A DNA stretch of 64,000 nucleotides from Muricea muricata (GCA_963855995.1 OY979717.1:35412997-35476996), one strand, 5' to 3'. Positions 42,745-54,587 are shown, numbered from the stretch's first letter. Numbers and translations: made by a program. The notes: a model not told the origin generated them from the letters alone.

Positions 42745-42972
42745 ATGGGAAAATTTTTCACTGTAAAGAAAAAATATATTTTGATTTTTTGACAAATATC
42801 TCAAAACACTTAGGCGAGAGTATTTCATACTCTAGCACGCGTACAAAAAAAATTGTGTTCAATTCTTTTAGAGTTTAAAACAGTGTGTTGCCTCACATTT
42901 CATTCTCTTGGTATTTTTTTCTACGCATTCTCACAAAAATTGTTCAGAATTTTTTTGGAACAGATCAAGCGT

Positions 42973-43045
42973 GTTTCTGTAATGTAGTGGTCATCACGTG
43001 CGCCTCACACGCGCAAGGTCCTCAGTTCGATCCTGGGCAGAAACA
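42973..43045 (+). tRNA. tRNA-Val(CAC), slot B
   Basis: Loop CTCACAC; stems intact. Confidence 0.88.
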
Positions 43046-43692
43046 TTCTAAACTAATAAATTTCCGTCTTTATTGTAGCGATCAACATGTGTACTTAATT
43101 CGTGTAAGAAGCGTAAAAATCGTGCTATTATCTCATTAAAAAGTATCTTTCAAACAATATTCATCTTAATAAAAATCTTCGCTTCGAGCAACATGTTATT
43201 TGAGTCAATGGTTTTGCACTTACCCAGAAAGAAGCTTGAAAATTTTTTGCTTCCTGAGATTTTGGAATTGTTAAAAAGTCCATGTTTCCATAGTGTAGCG
43301 GTCATCAAGTGTGGTTAACAAAGAGAAGGACTCGAGTTTGATCCTTGGCAGAAGCAGTCTAAATTGAAAAACTTTTTTCTTTAGTACATTCATCATGTTC
43401 AGTTATGCTTTTAATTGGCCCAATTCTCCCAGCTCGATCCCGACAAAAAAGTTTAAGCTAAAAATTGTGCTTTCGATTTTTAAAACAGTATGTTTAAAAC
43501 AATGTTAATCTTACTGAATATTTTGGCTAAGACTAGGATGTTTTTCAAGTCAATGGTTTTGCACCTACGACGGCGCTATAAAATTCCTCGCATTCTTAAT
43601 ATTTGAAACATTTGGAAACGTTAGCTTGTATCGACTCAGAAACAATAATGTATATAAAAAACGTTGAGAATTTTTTCCATAAATGAAGCCAT

Positions 43693-43765
43693 GTTTCTGT
43701 AGTGTAGTAGTCACCACGTGTGCTTAACACGCACAAGGTCCCCAGTTCAATCCTGGGCATAAAAA
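43693..43765 (+). tRNA. tRNA-Val(AAC), slot G
   Basis: Loop TTAACAC; CATAAAAA end. Confidence 0.55.
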
Positions 43766-44000
43766 AAGGGAAAATTTTCCACTGTAAAGAAAAAATATAT
43801 TTTGAATCTTTTGACAAATACGTGGAAAAAACAAGGCGACAACATTTCAAAGTGTAGCGCCCGTACATAAAATAAAAATTGTGTCCAATTATTTTAGGGT
43901 TAAAAACAGTGTGTTTCCTAGCTTTTCTTTCTCCGTGTATATTTTTTCTTCTCATTTCTCACTAGCATTCCTAGAAAATTTTGTGTAACAGATCAATCGC

Positions 44001-44073
44001 GTTTCTGTAGTGTAGTGGTCATCACGTGCGCTTTACACGCGCAAGGTCCTCAGTTCGATCCTGAGCAGAAACA
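44001..44073 (+). tRNA. tRNA-Val(TAC), slot H
   Basis: Cleanest slot H form: GTTTCTG/CAGAAAC, TGCGC/GCGCA, CTCAG/CTGAG all pair, loop TTTACAC, A73. Confidence 0.92.
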
Positions 44074-44314
44074 TTCTAAACTTTTTAGCCTTGTTTGTAT
44101 AATGTGGCGGTCATCAGGTGTACTTAATTCGCGTAAGGGCTAAAGCCCGTTCCTGGGCAGAAACAGTCTAATCTGAAAAACGTGCTTTAGGATAAAGACA
44201 TAAAATTCGTGGCCCGGTTATCCTTTGAAACCGTTGGAAAAGTTTGCTTCTATCGACTCTCAGACAATAATGTATATGAGATACGCTGAGATTTTTTCCA
44301 ATGAAAGCAGCCAT

Positions 44315-44392
44315 GTTTCTGTAGTGTAGTGTAGTGGTTATCACGTGTGCTTAACACGCACAAGGTCCCCAGTTCGATCCTGGGCAGAAACA
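44315..44392 (+). tRNA. tRNA-Val(AAC), slot A, 5-nt D-arm insertion
   Basis: Loop TTAACAC; stems pair. Confidence 0.78.
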
Positions 44393-44620
44393 ATAGGAAA
44401 ATTTTTCACTGTAAAGAAAAAATATATTTTGATTTTTTGACAAATATCTCAAAACACTTAGGTGAGAGTATTTCATACTCTAAAACGCGTACAAAAAAAA
44501 TTGTGTTCAATTCTTTTAGAGTTTAAAACAGTGTGTTGCCTCACATTTCATTCTCTTGGTATTTTTTTCTACGCATTCTCACAAAAATTGTTCAGAATTT
44601 TTTTGGAACAGATCAAGCGT

Positions 44621-44693
44621 GTTTCTGTAATGTAGTGGTCATCACGTGCGCCTCACACGCGCAAGGTCCTCAGTTCGATCCTGGGCAGAAACA
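44621..44693 (+). tRNA. tRNA-Val(CAC), slot B
   Basis: Loop CTCACAC; stems intact. Confidence 0.88.
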
Positions 44694-45340
44694 TTCTAAA
44701 GTAATAAATTTCCGTCTTTATTGTAGCGATCAACATGTGTACTTAATTCGTGTAAGAAGCGTAAAAATCGTGCTATTATCTCATTAAAAAGTATCTTTCA
44801 AACAATATTCATCTTAATAAAAATCTTCGCTTCGAGCAACATGTTATTTGAGTCAATGGTTTTGCACTTACCCAGAAAGAAGCTTGAAAATTTTTTGCTT
44901 CCTGAGATTTTGGAATTGTTAAAAAGTCCATGTTTCCATAGTGTAGCGGTCATCAAGTGTGGTTAACAAAGAGAAGGACTCGAGTTTGATCCTTGGCAGA
45001 AGCAGTCTAAATTGAAAAACTTTTTTCTTTAGTACATTCATTATGTTCAGTTATGCTTTTAATTGGCCCATTTCTCCCAGCTCGATCCCGACAAAAAAGT
45101 TTAAGCTAAAAATTGTGCTTTCGATTTTTAAAACAGTATGTTTAAAACAATGTTAATCTTACTGAATATTTTGGCTAAGACTAGGATGTTTTTCAAGTCA
45201 ATGGTTTTGCACCTACGACGGCGCTATAAAATTCCTCGCATTCTTAATATTTGAAACATTTGGAAACGTTTTCTTGTATCGACTCAGAAACAATAATGTA
45301 TATAAAAAACGCTGAGAATTTTTTCCATAAATGAAACCAT

Positions 45341-45413
45341 GTTTCTGTAGTGTAGTAGTTACCACGTGTGCTTTACACGCACAAGGTCCCCAGTTCAATC
45401 CTGGGCATAAAAA
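45341..45413 (+). tRNA. tRNA-Val(TAC), slot G with switched anticodon
   Basis: Slot G body (AGTAG D-loop, TGTGC/GCACA stem, CATAAAAA end) but loop TTTACAC, so AAC became TAC by A34 to T or by conversion from slot H. Confidence 0.55.
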
Positions 45414-45648
45414 AAGGGAAAATTTTCCACTGTAAAGAAAAAATATATTTTGAATCTTTTGACAAATACGTGGAAAAAACAAGGCGACAATATTTCAAAG
45501 TGTAGCGCCCGTACATAAAATAAAAATTGTGTCCAATTATTTTAGGGTTAAAAACAGTGTGTTTCCCAGCTTTTCTTTCTCCGTGTATATTTTTTCTTCT
45601 CATTTCTCACTAGCATTCCTAGAAAATTTTGTTTAACAGATCAATCGC

Positions 45649-45721
45649 GTTTCGGTAGTGTAGTGGTCATCACGTGCGCTTTACACGCGCAAGGTCCTCA
45701 GTTCGATCCTGAGCAGAAAAT
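45649..45721 (+). tRNA. tRNA-Val(TAC), slot H
   Basis: Acceptor GTTTCGG (6-67 mismatch); CAGAAAAT end; loop TTTACAC. Confidence 0.58.
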
Positions 45722-45962
45722 TTCTAAACTTTTTAGCCTTCTTTCTATAATGTGGCGGTCATCAGGTGTACTTAATTCACGTAAGGGCTAAAGCCCGTTC
45801 CTGGGCAGAAACAGTCTAGTCTGAAAAACGTGCTTTAGGATAAAGACATAAAATTCGTGGCCTGTTTATCCTTTGAAACCGTTGGAAAAGTTGGCTTCTA
45901 TCGACTCTCAGACAATAATGTATATGAGACACGCTGAGATTTTTTCCAATAAAAGCAGCCAT

Positions 45963-46035
45963 GTTTCTGTAGTGAAGTGGTTATCACGTGTGCTTAACAC
46001 GCACAAGGTCCACAGTTCGATCCTGGGCAGAAACA
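45963..46035 (+). tRNA. tRNA-Val(AAC), slot A, 73 nt
   Basis: Duplicate of the gene at 39373. Confidence 0.78.
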
Positions 46036-46263
46036 ATGGGAAAATTTTTTACTGTAAAGAAAAAATATATTTTGATTTTTTGACAAATATCTCAAAACAC
46101 TTAGGCGAGAGTATTTCATACTCTAGCACGCGTACAAAAAAAATTGTGTTCAATTCTTTTAGAGTTTAAAACAGTGTGTTGCCTCACATTTCATTCTCTT
46201 AAAATTTTTTTCTACGCATTCTCACAAAAATTGTTCAGAATTTTTTTGGAACACATCAAGCCT

Positions 46264-46336
46264 TTTTCTGTAATGTAGTGGTCATCACGTGCGCCTCACA
46301 CGCGCAAGGTCCTCAGTTCGATCCTGGACAGAAACA
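46264..46336 (+). tRNA. tRNA-Val(CAC), slot B
   Basis: Duplicate of 39674, including the T at base 1. Confidence 0.62.
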
Positions 46337-46986
46337 TTCTAAACTAATAAATTTCCGTCTTTATTGTAGCGATCAATATGTGTACTTAATTCGTGTAAGA
46401 AGCGTAAAAATCGTGCTATTATCTCATTAAAAAGTATCTTTCAAACAATATTCATCTTAATAAAAATCTTCGCTTCGAACAACATGTTATTTAAGTCAAT
46501 GGTTTTGCACTTACCCAGAAAGAAGCTTGAAAATTTTTTGCTTCCTGAGATTTTGGAACTGTTAAAAAGTCCATGTTTCCATAGTGTAGCGGTCATCAAG
46601 TGTGGTTAACAAAGAGAAGGACTCGAAATTGATCCTTAGCAGAAGCGGTCTAAATTGAAAAGCTTTTATTTGCTTTAGTCTATTCCCCATCTTCAGTTAT
46701 GCTTTTAATTGGCCCATTTCTCCCAGCTCGATCCCAACAAAAAAGTCTAAGCTAAAAATTGTGCTTTCGATTCCTAAAAAAGTATGTTTAAAACAATGTT
46801 AATCTTACTGAATATTTTGGCTAAGACTAGGATGTTTTTCAAGTCAATGGTTTTAAACCTACGACGGCGCTTTAAAAATCCTCGCATTCTTAGTGTTTGA
46901 AACATTTGGAAACGTTAGCTTGTATCGACTCAGAAACAATAATGTATATAAAAAACGCTGAGAATTTTTTCCATAAATGAAGCCAT

Positions 46987-47059
46987 GTTTCTGTAGTGTA
47001 GTAGTTATCACGTGTGCTTAACACGCACAAGGTCCCCAGTTCAATCCTGGGCAGAAACA
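46987..47059 (+). tRNA. tRNA-Val(AAC), slot G
   Basis: Duplicate of 40397; clean form. Confidence 0.85.
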
Positions 47060-47294
47060 ATGGGAAAATTATCCACTGTAAAGAAAAAATATATTTTGAA
47101 TCTTTTGACAAATACGTGGAAAAAACAAGGCGAGAATATTTCAAAGTGTAGCGCTCGTACATAAAATAAAAATTGTGTCCAACTATTTTAGGGTTAAAAA
47201 CAGTGTGTTTCCTAGCTTTTCTTTCTCCGTGTATATTTTTTCTTCTCATTTCTCACTACCATTCCTAGGAAATGTTGTGCAACAGATCAATCGC

Positions 47295-47367
47295 GTGTCT
47301 GTAGTGTAGTGGTCATCACGTGCGCTTTACACGCGCAAGGTCCTCATTTCGATCCTGAGCAGAAAAT
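47295..47367 (+). tRNA. tRNA-Val(TAC), slot H
   Basis: Duplicate of 40705, same defects. Confidence 0.48.
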
Positions 47368-47608
47368 TTCTAAACTTTTTAGCCTTCTTTCTATAATGTG
47401 GCGGTCATCAGGTGTACTTAATTCGCGTAAGGGCTAAAGCCCGTTCCTGGGCAGAAACAGTCTAATCTGAAAAACGTGCTTTAGGATAAAGACATAAAAT
47501 ACGTGGCCTGCTTATCCTTTGAAACCGTTCGAAAAGTTTGCTTCTATCGACTCTCAGACAATAATGTATATGAGATACGCTGAGATTTTTTCCAATAAAA
47601 GCAGCCAT

Positions 47609-47686
47609 GTTTCTGTAGTGTAGTGTAGTGGTTATCACGTGTGCTTAACACGCACAAGGTCCCCAGTTCGATCCTGGGCAGAAACA
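47609..47686 (+). tRNA. tRNA-Val(AAC), slot A, 5-nt D-arm insertion
   Basis: Duplicate of 41019. Confidence 0.78.
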
Positions 47687-47913
47687 ATGGGAAAATTTTT
47701 CACTGTAAAGAAAAAATATATTTTGATTTTTTGACAAATATCTCAAAACACTTTGGCGAGAATATTTCATACTCTAGCACGCGTACAAAAAAAATTGTGT
47801 TCAATTCTTTTAGAGTTTAAAACAGTGTGTTGCCTCACATTTCATTCTCTTTGTATTTTTTTCTAGCATTCTCACAAAAATTGTTCAGAATTTTTTTGGA
47901 ACACATCAAGCGT

Positions 47914-47986
47914 GTTTCTGTAATGTAGTGGTCATCACGTGCGCCTCACACGCGCAAGGTCCTCAGTTCGATCCTGGACAGAAACA
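47914..47986 (+). tRNA. tRNA-Val(CAC), slot B
   Basis: Duplicate of 41324. Confidence 0.8.
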
Positions 47987-48629
47987 TTCTAAACTAATAA
48001 ATTTCCGTCTTTATTGTAGCGATCAATATGTGTACTTAATTCGTGTAAGAAGCGTAAAAATCGTGCTATTATCTCATTAAAAAGTATCTTTCAAACAATA
48101 TTCATCTTAATAAAAATCTTCGCTTCGAGCAGCATGTTATTTGAGTCAATGGTTTTGCACTTACCCAGAAGCTCTAAAATTTTTTGCTTCCTGAGATTTT
48201 GGAACTGTTAAAAAGTCCATGTTTCCATAGTGTAGCGGTCATCAAGTGTGGTTAACAAAGAGAAGGACTCGAGTTTGATCCTTGGCAGAAGCGGTCTAAA
48301 TTGAAAAGCTTTTTGCTTTAGTCTATTCCTCATCTTCAGTTATGCTTTTAACTGGCCCATTTCTCCCAGCTCGATCCCAACAAAAAAGTGTAAGCTAAAA
48401 ATTGTGCTTTCGATTCCTAAAAAAGTATGTTTAAAACAATGTTAATCTTACTGAATATTTTGGCTAAGACTAGGATGTTTTTCAAGTCAATGGTTTTAAA
48501 CCTACGACGGCGCTTTAAAAATCCTCGCATTCTTAGTGTTTGAAACATTTGGAAACGTTAGCTTGTATCGACTCAGAAACAATAATGTATATAAAAAACG
48601 CTGAGAATTTTTTCCATAAATGAAGCCAT

Positions 48630-48702
48630 GTTTCTGTAGTGTAGTAGTTATCACGTGTGCTTAACACGCACAAGGTCCCCAGTTCAATCCTGGGCAGAAA
48701 CA
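48630..48702 (+). tRNA. tRNA-Val(AAC), slot G
   Basis: Duplicate of 42040; clean form. Confidence 0.85.
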
Positions 48703-48937
48703 ATGGGAAAATTATCCACTGTAAAGAAAAAATATATTTTGAATCTTTTGACAAATACCTGGAAAAAACAAGGCGAGAATATTTCAAAGTGTAGCGCTCG
48801 TACATAAAATAAAAATTGTGTCCAACTATTTTAGGGTTAAAAACAGTGTGTTTCCTAGCTTTTCTTTCTCCGTGTATATTTTTTCTTCTCATTTCTCACT
48901 ACCATTCCTAGGAAATGTTGTGCAACAGATCAATCGC

Positions 48938-49010
48938 GTGTCTGTAGTGTAGTGGCCATCACGTGCGCCTTACACGCGCAAGGTCCTCAGTTCGATCCTG
49001 AGCAGAAAAT
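48938..49010 (+). tRNA. tRNA-Val(TAC), slot H
   Basis: Duplicate of 42348. Confidence 0.6.
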
Positions 49011-49251
49011 TTCTAAACTTTTTAGCCTTCTTTGTATAATGTGGCGGTCATCAGGTGTACTTAATTCGCGTAAGGGCTAAAGCCCGTTCCTGGGCAGAAA
49101 CAGTCTAATCTGAAAAACATGCTTTAGGATAAAGACATAAAATACGTGGCCTGCTTATCCTTTGAAACCGTTCGAAAAGTTTGCTTCTATCGACTCTCAG
49201 ACAATAATGTATATGAGATACGCTGAGATTTTTTCCAATAAAAGCAGCCAT

Positions 49252-49334
49252 GTTTCTGTAGTGTAGTGTAGTGTAGTGGTTATCACGTGTGCTTAACACG
49301 CACAAGGTCCCCAGTTCGATCCTGGGCAGAAACA
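49252..49334 (+). tRNA. tRNA-Val(AAC), slot A, 10-nt D-arm insertion
   Basis: Duplicate of 42662; TAGTG four times. Confidence 0.68.
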
Positions 49335-49562
49335 ATGGGAAAATTTTTCACTGTAAAGAAAAAATATATTTTGATTTTTTGACAAATATCTCAAAACACT
49401 TAGGCGAGAGTATTTCATACTCTAGCACGCGTACAAAAAAAATTGTGTTCAATTCTTTTAGAGTTTAAAACAGTGTGTTGCCTCACATTTCATTCTCTTG
49501 GTATTTTTTTCTACGCATTCTCACAAAAATTGTTCAGAATTTTTTTGGAACAGATCAAGCGT

Positions 49563-49635
49563 GTTTCTGTAATGTAGTGGTCATCACGTGCGCCTCACAC
49601 GCGCAAGGTCCTCAGTTCGATCCTGGGCAGAAACA
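49563..49635 (+). tRNA. tRNA-Val(CAC), slot B
   Basis: Duplicate of 42973. Confidence 0.88.
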
Positions 49636-50282
49636 TTCTAAACTAATAAATTTCCGTCTTTATTGTAGCGATCAACATGTGTACTTAATTCGTGTAAGAA
49701 GCGTAAAAATCGTGCTATTATCTCATTAAAAAGTATCTTTCAAACAATATTCATCTTAATAAAAATCTTCGCTTCGAGCAACATGTTATTTGAGTCAATG
49801 GTTTTGCACTTACCCAGAAAGAAGCTTGAAAATTTTTTGCTTCCTGAGATTTTGGAATTGTTAAAAAGTCCATGTTTCCATAGTGTAGCGGTCATCAAGT
49901 GTGGTTAACAAAGAGAAGGACTCGAGTTTGATCCTTGGCAGAAGCAGTCTAAATTGAAAAACTTTTTTCTTTAGTACATTCATCATGTTCAGTTATGCTT
50001 TTAATTGGCCCAATTCTCCCAGCTCGATCCCGACAAAAAAGTTTAAGCTAAAAATTGTGCTTTCGATTTTTAAAACAGTATGTTTAAAACAATGTTAATC
50101 TTACTGAATATTTTGGCTAAGACTAGGATGTTTTTCAAGTCAATGGTTTTGCACCTACGACGGCGCTATAAAATTCCTCGCATTCTTAATATTTGAAACA
50201 TTTGGAAACGTTAGCTTGTATCGACTCAGAAACAATAATGTATATAAAAAACGTTGAGAATTTTTTCCATAAATGAAGCCAT

Positions 50283-50355
50283 GTTTCTGTAGTGTAGTAG
50301 TCACCACGTGTGCTTAACACGCACAAGGTCCCCAGTTCAATCCTGGGCATAAAAA
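50283..50355 (+). tRNA. tRNA-Val(AAC), slot G
   Basis: Duplicate of 43693. Confidence 0.55.
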
Positions 50356-50590
50356 AAGGGAAAATTTTCCACTGTAAAGAAAAAATATATTTTGAATCTT
50401 TTGACAAATACGTGGAAAAAACAAGGCGACAACATTTCAAAGTGTAGCGCCCGTACATAAAATAAAAATTGTGTCCAATTATTTTAGGGTTAAAAACAGT
50501 GTGTTTCCTAGCTTTTCTTTCTCCGTGTATATTTTTTCTTCTCATTTCTCACTAGCATTCCTAGAAAATTTTGTGTAACAGATCAATCGC

Positions 50591-50663
50591 GTTTCTGTAG
50601 TGTAGTGGTCATCACGTGCGCTTTACACGCGCAAGGTCCTCAGTTCGATCCTGAGCAGAAACA
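50591..50663 (+). tRNA. tRNA-Val(TAC), slot H
   Basis: Duplicate of 44001; clean form. Confidence 0.92.
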
Positions 50664-50904
50664 TTCTAAACTTTTTAGCCTTGTTTGTATAATGTGGCGG
50701 TCATCAGGTGTACTTAATTCGCGTAAGGGCTAAAGCCCGTTCCTGGGCAGAAACAGTCTAATCTGAAAAACGTGCTTTAGGATAAAGACATAAAATTCGT
50801 GGCCCGGTTATCCTTTGAAACCGTTGGAAAAGTTTGCTTCTATCGACTCTCAGACAATAATGTATATGAGATACGCTGAGATTTTTTCCAATGAAAGCAG
50901 CCAT

Positions 50905-50982
50905 GTTTCTGTAGTGTAGTGTAGTGGTTATCACGTGTGCTTAACACGCACAAGGTCCCCAGTTCGATCCTGGGCAGAAACA
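50905..50982 (+). tRNA. tRNA-Val(AAC), slot A, 5-nt D-arm insertion
   Basis: Duplicate of 44315. Confidence 0.78.
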
Positions 50983-51210
50983 ATAGGAAAATTTTTCACT
51001 GTAAAGAAAAAATATATTTTGATTTTTTGACAAATATCTCAAAACACTTAGGTGAGAGTATTTCATACTCTAAAACGCGTACAAAAAAAATTGTGTTCAA
51101 TTCTTTTAGAGTTTAAAACAGTGTGTTGCCTCACATTTCATTCTCTTGGTATTTTTTTCTACGCATTCTCACAAAAATTGTTCAGAATTTTTTTGGAACA
51201 GATCAAGCGT

Positions 51211-51283
51211 GTTTCTGTAATGTAGTGGTCATCACGTGCGCCTCACACGCGCAAGGTCCTCAGTTCGATCCTGGGCAGAAACA
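51211..51283 (+). tRNA. tRNA-Val(CAC), slot B
   Basis: Duplicate of 44621. Confidence 0.88.
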
Positions 51284-51930
51284 TTCTAAAGTAATAAATT
51301 TCCGTCTTTATTGTAGCGATCAACATGTGTACTTAATTCGTGTAAGAAGCGTAAAAATCGTGCTATTATCTCATTAAAAAGTATCTTTCAAACAATATTC
51401 ATCTTAATAAAAATCTTCGCTTCGAGCAACATGTTATTTGAGTCAATGGTTTTGCACTTACCCAGAAAGAAGCTTGAAAATTTTTTGCTTCCTGAGATTT
51501 TGGAATTGTTAAAAAGTCCATGTTTCCATAGTGTAGCGGTCATCAAGTGTGGTTAACAAAGAGAAGGACTCGAGTTTGATCCTTGGCAGAAGCAGTCTAA
51601 ATTGAAAAACTTTTTTCTTTAGTACATTCATTATGTTCAGTTATGCTTTTAATTGGCCCATTTCTCCCAGCTCGATCCCGACAAAAAAGTTTAAGCTAAA
51701 AATTGTGCTTTCGATTTTTAAAACAGTATGTTTAAAACAATGTTAATCTTACTGAATATTTTGGCTAAGACTAGGATGTTTTTCAAGTCAATGGTTTTGC
51801 ACCTACGACGGCGCTATAAAATTCCTCGCATTCTTAATATTTGAAACATTTGGAAACGTTTTCTTGTATCGACTCAGAAACAATAATGTATATAAAAAAC
51901 GCTGAGAATTTTTTCCATAAATGAAACCAT

Positions 51931-52003
51931 GTTTCTGTAGTGTAGTAGTTACCACGTGTGCTTTACACGCACAAGGTCCCCAGTTCAATCCTGGGCATAA
52001 AAA
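51931..52003 (+). tRNA. tRNA-Val(TAC), slot G with switched anticodon
   Basis: Duplicate of 45341; loop TTTACAC. Confidence 0.55.
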
Positions 52004-52238
52004 AAGGGAAAATTTTCCACTGTAAAGAAAAAATATATTTTGAATCTTTTGACAAATACGTGGAAAAAACAAGGCGACAATATTTCAAAGTGTAGCGCCC
52101 GTACATAAAATAAAAATTGTGTCCAATTATTTTAGGGTTAAAAACAGTGTGTTTCCCAGCTTTTCTTTCTCCGTGTATATTTTTTCTTCTCATTTCTCAC
52201 TAGCATTCCTAGAAAATTTTGTTTAACAGATCAATCGC

Positions 52239-52311
52239 GTTTCGGTAGTGTAGTGGTCATCACGTGCGCTTTACACGCGCAAGGTCCTCAGTTCGATCCT
52301 GAGCAGAAAAT
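52239..52311 (+). tRNA. tRNA-Val(TAC), slot H
   Basis: Duplicate of 45649. Confidence 0.58.
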
Positions 52312-52552
52312 TTCTAAACTTTTTAGCCTTCTTTGTATAATGTGGCGGTCATCAGGTGTACTTAATTCGCGTAAGGGCTAAAGCCCGTTCCTGGGCAGAA
52401 ACAGTCTAATCTGAAAAACGTGCTTTAGGATAAAGACATAAAATTCGTGGCCTGCTTATCCTTTGAAACCGTTGGAAAAGTTTGCTTCTATCGACTCTCA
52501 GACAATAATGTATATGACATACGCTGAGATTTTTTCCAATAAAAGCAGCCAT

Positions 52553-52630
52553 GTTTCTGTAGTGTAGTGTAGTGGTTATCACGTGTGCTTAACACGCACA
52601 AGGTCCCCAGTTCGATCCTGGGCAGAAATA
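52553..52630 (+). tRNA. tRNA-Val(AAC), slot A, 5-nt D-arm insertion
   Basis: Loop TTAACAC; G1·T72 wobble. Confidence 0.75.
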
Positions 52631-52858
52631 ATGGGAAAATTTTTCACTGTAAAGAAAAAATATATTTTGATTTTTTGACAAATATCTCAAAACACTTAGG
52701 CGAGAATATTTCATACTCTAGCACGCGTACAAAAAAAATTGTGTTCAATTCTTTTAGAGTTTAAAACAGTGTGTTGCCTCACATTTCATTCTCTTTGTAT
52801 TTTTTTCTACGCATTCTCACAAAAATTGTTCAGAATTTTTTTGGAACACATCAAGCGT

Positions 52859-52931
52859 GTTTCTGTAATGTAGTGGTCATCACGTGCGCCTCACACGCGC
52901 AAGGTCCTCAGTTCGATCCTGGACAGAAACA
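52859..52931 (+). tRNA. tRNA-Val(CAC), slot B
   Basis: Loop CTCACAC; T-stem CTCAG/CTGGA one mismatch. Confidence 0.8.
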
Positions 52932-53581
52932 TTCTAAACTAATAAATTTCCGTCTTTATTGTAGCGATCAATATGTGTACTTAATTCGTGTAAGAAGCGT
53001 AAAAATCGTGCTATTATCTCATTAAAAAGTATCTTTCAAACAATATTCATCTTAATAAAAATCTTCGCTTCGAGCAACATGTTATTTAAGTCAATGGTTT
53101 TGCACTTACCCAGAAAGAAGCTTGAAAATTTTTTGCTTCCTGAGATTTTGGAACTGTTAAAAAGTCCATGTTTCCATAGTGTAGCGGTCATCAAGTGTGG
53201 TTAACAAAGAGAAGGACTCGAGTTTGATCCTTGGCAGAAGCGGTCTAAATTGAAAAGCTTTTATTTGCTTTAGTCTATTCCTCATCTTCAGTTATGCTTT
53301 TAACTGGCCCATTTCTCCCAGCTCGATGCCAACAAAAAAGTGTAAGCTAAAAATTGTGCTTTCGATTCCTAAAAAAGTATGTTTAAAACAATGTTAATCT
53401 TACTGAATATTTTGGCTAAGACTAGGATGTTTTTCAAGTCAATGGTTTTAAACCTACGACGGCGCTTTAAAAATCCTCGCATTCTTAGTGTTTGAAACAT
53501 TTGGAAACGTTAGCTTGTATCGACTCAGAAACAATAATGTATATAAAAAACGCTGAGAATTTTTTCCATAAATGAAGCCAT

Positions 53582-53654
53582 GTTTCTGTAGTGTAGTAGT
53601 TATCACGTGTGCTTAACACGCACAAGGTCCCCAGTTCAATCCTGGGCAGAAACA
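53582..53654 (+). tRNA. tRNA-Val(AAC), slot G
   Basis: Clean slot G form; loop TTAACAC. Confidence 0.85.
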
Positions 53655-53889
53655 ATGGGAAAATTATCCACTGTAAAGAAAAAATATATTTTGAATCTTT
53701 TGACAAATACCTGGAAAAAACAAGGCGAGAATATTTCAAAGTGTAGCGCTCGTACATAAAATAAAAATTGTGTCCAACTATTTTAGGGTTAAAAACAGTG
53801 TGTTTCCTAGCTTTTCTTTCTCCGTGTATATTTTTTCTTCTCATTTCTCACTACCATTCCTAGGAAATGTTGTGCAACAGATCAATCGC

Positions 53890-53962
53890 GTGTCTGTAGT
53901 GTAGTGGCCATCACGTGCGCTTTACACGCGCAAGGTCCTCAGTTCGATCCTGAGCAGAAAAT
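53890..53962 (+). tRNA. tRNA-Val(TAC), slot H
   Basis: Loop TTTACAC; GTGTCTG acceptor; CAGAAAAT end. Confidence 0.6.
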
Positions 53963-54203
53963 TTCTAAACTTTTTAGCCTTCTTTGTATAATGTGGCGGT
54001 CATCAGGTGTACTTAATTCGCGTAAGGGCTAAAGCCCGTTCCTGGGCAGAAACAGTCTAATCTGAAAAACGTGCTTTAGGATAAAGACATAAAATACGTG
54101 GCCTGCTTATCCTTTGAAACCGTTCGAAAAGTTTGCTTCTATCGACTCTCAGACAATAATGTATATGAGATACGCTGAGATTTTTTCCAATAAAAGCAGC
54201 CAT

Positions 54204-54286
54204 GTTTCTGTAGTGTAGTGTAGTGTAGTGGTTATCACGTGTGCTTAACACGCACAAGGTCCCCAGTTCGATCCTGGGCAGAAACA
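54204..54286 (+). tRNA. tRNA-Val(AAC), slot A, 10-nt D-arm insertion
   Basis: TAGTG four times; loop TTAACAC. Confidence 0.68.
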
Positions 54287-54514
54287 ATGGGAAAATTTTT
54301 CACTGTAAAGAAAAAATATATTTTGATTTTTTGACAAATATCTCAAAACACTTAGGCGAGAGTATTTCATACTCTAGCACGCGTACAAAAAAAATTGTGT
54401 TCAATTCTTTTAGAGTTTAAAACAGTGTGTTGCCTCACATTTCATTCTCTTGGTATTTTTTTCTACGCATTCTCACAAAAATTGTTCAGAATTTTTTTGG
54501 AACAGATCAAGCGT

Positions 54515-54587
54515 GTTTCTGTAATGTAGTGGTCATCACGTGCGCCTCACACGCGCAAGGTCCTCAGTGCGATCCTGGGCAGAAACA
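54515..54587 (+). tRNA. tRNA-Val(CAC), slot B
   Basis: Loop CTCACAC; T-loop TGCGATC as at 17997. Confidence 0.72.

Larger units (their letters stand above)
42662..44314 (+). repeat. Long unit L31
   Basis: Relics: c 43066-43135, d 43284-43356, e 43390-43452, i 44093-44165. Confidence 0.95.
39132..45721 (+). repeat. 6,590-bp four-unit block, copy 1
   Basis: Repeated head-to-tail at 45722-52311. Every element recurs at exactly +6,590. I found two substitutions by eye (41164 A/47754 T; 41583 C/48173 T). The junction falls within about 23 bp of the H-i spacer. Confidence 0.95.
44315..45962 (+). repeat. Long unit L32
   Basis: Relics: c 44714-44783, d 44932-45004, e 45038-45100, i 45741-45813. 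Confidence 0.95.
45963..47608 (+). repeat. Long unit L33
   Basis: Copy of L29. Relics: c 46357-46426, d 46575-46647, e 46685-46748, i 47387-47459. Confidence 0.95.
47609..49251 (+). repeat. Long unit L34
   Basis: Copy of L30. Relics: c 48007-48076, d 48221-48293, e 48330-48391, i 49030-49102. Confidence 0.95.
49252..50904 (+). repeat. Long unit L35
   Basis: Copy of L31. Relics: c 49656-49725, d 49874-49946, e 49980-50042, i 50683-50755. Confidence 0.95.
45722..52311 (+). repeat. 6,590-bp four-unit block, copy 2
   Basis: Identity to copy 1 continues to about 45744/52334, where CTTTCTATAA and CTTTGTATAA diverge. Confidence 0.95.
50905..52552 (+). repeat. Long unit L36
   Basis: Copy of L32 up to about 52334. 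Relics: c 51304-51373, d 51522-51594, e 51628-51690, i 52331-52403. Confidence 0.95.
52553..54203 (+). repeat. Long unit L37
   Basis: Relics: c 52952-53021, d 53170-53242, e 53282-53343, i 53982-54054. Confidence 0.95.
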
